Positions 62,515-64,000 of a stretch of DNA of 64,000 bases are shown in pieces; the first letter of the stretch is position 1; each line of letters begins with the position of its first letter. The notes under the pieces were generated by a model. That model saw nothing but the letters and a program-made list of their open reading frames with translations, was not told the origin of the DNA and did no database searches. Origin of the DNA: Microcoleus sp036705565 (GTDB lineage Bacteria; Cyanobacteriota; Cyanobacteriia; Cyanobacteriales; Microcoleaceae). The translations under genes and the position numbers were made by a program. The stretch is taken from NCBI GenBank assembly GCA_036705565.1, contig JAUBUY010000023.1, one strand, 5' to 3'.

Positions 62515-63276
62515 ATGAGTGATTTTTTGTCAGCAGATGCTGCGTCTAATTCGGGTAGTTCACCCAGTACAAATAACGAGCCCCAAACCGCCGATATTTC
62601 AGCAATGACTGGCGATCGCCCAAATCCCGATCCGGGGAAGCACATCTCTGGGGAAGCGCCTTTAAGGCTGGTAGAAACGGCTTTTTTGGCAAGTACCGCT
62701 AGCTTAATTTGGCTGGTAAATTATTACTTTCCGCTGGGGCCTTTGCTGCGGGTTTTTTTTCCGATACCCATCGCCCTGGTTTACTTGCGCTGGGGCAACC
62801 GAGCAGCTTGGATGGCAGCTTTGGTATCGGGTTTGCTGCTGTCGGTACTCATGGGCCCGACGCGGAGCATTTTATACGTGATGCCTTTTGGAATTATGGG
62901 AGTTGCGCTGGGAGGACTTTGGAGGCGCAAAGCGAGTTGGTCACTCTCTATTAGTGTGGGCGCTCTCATTGGTACTGTCGGCTTCTTTTTTCGGTTTTGG
63001 CTGCTATCAGCGTTGGTGGGTCAGGATCTATGGGTTTACGTAACGGCCCAGGTAACAGAGATGGTGGAATGGGTGTTTGTGAAGCTGGGCTGGCTTAATG
63101 TACCGAGTTTGAACACAATTGGGGCGATCGCAGCCGGGATGATTTTAGTTAACAATATTGTCTATTTATTTGTAGTGCATTTAGTAGCTTTGCTGCTATT
63201 AGATCGTTTGGGAAACCCAATTCCGCGCCCACCAAGCTGGGTGGAAGTTTTGATCGATTATAACGATCAAGCATGA
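62515..63276 (+). CDS. DUF2232-type multi-spanning membrane protein
   Basis: 253 residues. After a polar 55-residue N-terminus rich in Ser/Asn/Pro come about five to six hydrophobic segments (about 60-75, 80-98, 102-120, 125-140, 145-165, 205-232), a topology similar to the DUF2232 family related to substrate-binding components of ECF transporters. A characteristic RVFFPIPIALVYLRWGNRAA segment is at about 80-99. The function is unknown. The ATG at 62515 follows a TAAAATC repeat array by two bases, so there is no Shine-Dalgarno sequence. The TnpB element begins after it. Confidence 0.72.
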   Translation: MSDFLSADAASNSGSSPSTNNEPQTADISAMTGDRPNPDPGKHISGEAPLRLVETAFLASTASLIWLVNYYFPLGPLLRVFFPIPIALVYLRWGNRAAWMAALVSGLLLSVLMGPTRSILYVMPFGIMGVALGGLWRRKASWSLSISVGALIGTVGFFFRFWLLSALVGQDLWVYVTAQVTEMVEWVFVKLGWLNVPSLNTIGAIAAGMILVNNIVYLFVVHLVALLLLDRLGNPIPRPPSWVEVLIDYNDQA

Positions 63277-63279
63277 AAA

Positions 63280-63329
63280 CCCCGTGACTTTAGTCCGGGG
63301 AAGAAAAACAGAAGGAGGCTAAAGCCTCC
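63280..63329. mobile_element. left-end hairpins of an IS200/IS605-type element
   Basis: A stem CCCCG (63280-63284) / CGGGG (63296-63300), then a second stem GGAGGCT / AGCCTCC (63314-63329), precede the tnpB gene on the same strand. A comparable CCCCG/CGGGG stem lies at the end of the decayed element at 28531-28560. Neither exact element ends nor a tnpA gene could be identified. Confidence 0.5.
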
Positions 63330-63464
63330 CATTTCCTTTGTTAGAACCAAGTTTTTACGACTAACTTTATAGTATACGAAACTTACGTGTAAAGCTTTGT
63401 GAACAACTCAAGCGATATTAAGCCGATGTTGTTAGCATAAGAAAAACGTGATGAGGTCGAAGTC

Positions 63465-64000
63465 ATGCTAGTTTTTGAATTCAAAGCATACGGAAAAAAG
63501 CAGCAATTTGCCGCTGTAGACGAAGCAATTAGAACAGTACAATTCATCCGTAACAAAGCATTGCGCTTTTGGATGGAAAACCAAAAAGTCAACAAGTATG
63601 ACTTGAATAAGTACAGTGCTGTTTTAGCTAAAGAATGGACGTTTTGCGATGAACTCAACAGCATGGCTCGACAATCAAGCGCAGAAAGAGCGTGGTCGGC
63701 AATCGCCCGATTTTACGACAACTGTAAAAATAAAATTACCGGGAAAAAGGGTTTTCCGCAGTTTCAGAAAGACAATCGGTCGGTCGAATATAAAACGACC
63801 GGGTGGCGGATGGCAACTGACCGAAAATCTATCACTTTTACCGATAAAAAAGGCATCGGAAAACTTAAGCTGAAAGGGACGCGCGACTTACATTTTTATC
63901 AGCTTACCCAGATTAAGCGAGTACGCTTAGTCAAACGAGCCGATGGATACTACATCCAGTTTTGCGTTCAAGTTGACCGTTCCGAGAAGATTGAAGTTAC
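63465..64000 (+). CDS. tnpB: RNA-guided endonuclease TnpB-type protein, 5' part (cut by window end)
   Basis: The frame from the ATG at 63465 stays open for 178 codons to the last base of the window. It starts LVFEFKAYGKKQQFAAVDEA and contains IRTVQFIRNKALRFWMENQK, a WSAIARFYDNCKNK helix and KKGFPQFQK, the helix-turn and RNA-binding opening of TnpB/OrfB proteins of IS200/IS605-type elements. The RuvC catalytic residues and zinc ribbon lie beyond the window. TnpB proteins are guide-RNA-directed nucleases encoded by such elements. Completeness cannot be judged. Confidence 0.85.
   Translation, partial: MLVFEFKAYGKKQQFAAVDEAIRTVQFIRNKALRFWMENQKVNKYDLNKYSAVLAKEWTFCDELNSMARQSSAERAWSAIARFYDNCKNKITGKKGFPQFQKDNRSVEYKTTGWRMATDRKSITFTDKKGIGKLKLKGTRDLHFYQLTQIKRVRLVKRADGYYIQFCVQVDRSEKIEV

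Overview
The window reads as chromosomal DNA of a filamentous, non-heterocystous cyanobacterium of the Microcoleus/Oscillatoria/Phormidium type. The reasons are the very frequent GCGATCGC-type (HIP1) octamers, abundant heptanucleotide repeats (TTTTAGA/TAAAATC) and other short dispersed repeats between genes, a cyanobacterial RNase E with an Arg-rich tail, a DUF502-nusB-ftsY cluster, and an flv4-2 flavodiiron operon. A run of exactly 100 Ns at 36402-36501 shows that this is a scaffold from a draft assembly. The genus is an inference from style and gene content, not from a marker gene.

Layout. 1-3480: a retropepsin-like protease and trpD, with two MITE-like repeat families. 3481-6474: a five-PAS sensor kinase. 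6475-14521: a repeat-rich gap and then, on the minus strand, a radical SAM protein, rne and rnhB, a conserved RNA-metabolism neighbourhood. 14665-19151: a STAS anti-sigma antagonist, a small conserved protein and a hybrid kinase. 20698-26524: DUF502, nusB, ftsY, a GAF/PP2C phosphatase and a coupled small membrane protein. 26816-34638: argH, a small basic protein, a decayed tnpB element, a peroxiredoxin, a Nudix hydrolase, an alpha/beta hydrolase, coaX and a GAF-type sensor kinase. 35527-38661: a Calx-beta protein containing the assembly gap, and a broken DUF4129 gene. 39106-43539: the flv4 / vWA-like / flv2 operon for photosystem II photoprotection. 43747-52443: a defence-like island. 52587-63276: pgsA, an ADP-ribosylglycohydrolase, a sugar transferase, a 1451-residue coiled-coil/Hsp70-like protein, a Crp-type regulator, a universal stress protein and a DUF2232 membrane protein. 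63465-64000: the start of a TnpB gene cut by the window edge.

The most notable locus is 43747-52443. Three genes in a row look like drmE, drmA and drmB of a class 2 DISARM anti-phage system, but no DNA methylase and no phospholipase-D (drmC) gene lies beside them; flv2 and pgsA flank the cluster directly. The drmB gene is split by a 213-bp non-coding insertion (51638-51850) with 15-bp perfect terminal inverted repeats starting GTAA and an 8-bp target duplication, the signature of an IS66-type MITE. Removing the insert and one target copy restores one open frame of about 690 codons. The island is therefore either a reduced DISARM variant that has just been inactivated or a decaying remnant.

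A second theme is the reach of the dispersed repeats into genes. Heptamer or other repeat DNA supplies the last residues and the stop codon of ftsY, the hybrid kinase, nusB and coaX. It abuts the start codons of the PP2C phosphatase and DUF2232 genes, forms the N-terminal extension of RNase HII, and is inserted in frame in trpD and in the phosphatase. No tRNA, rRNA, CRISPR array or integrase was recognised.
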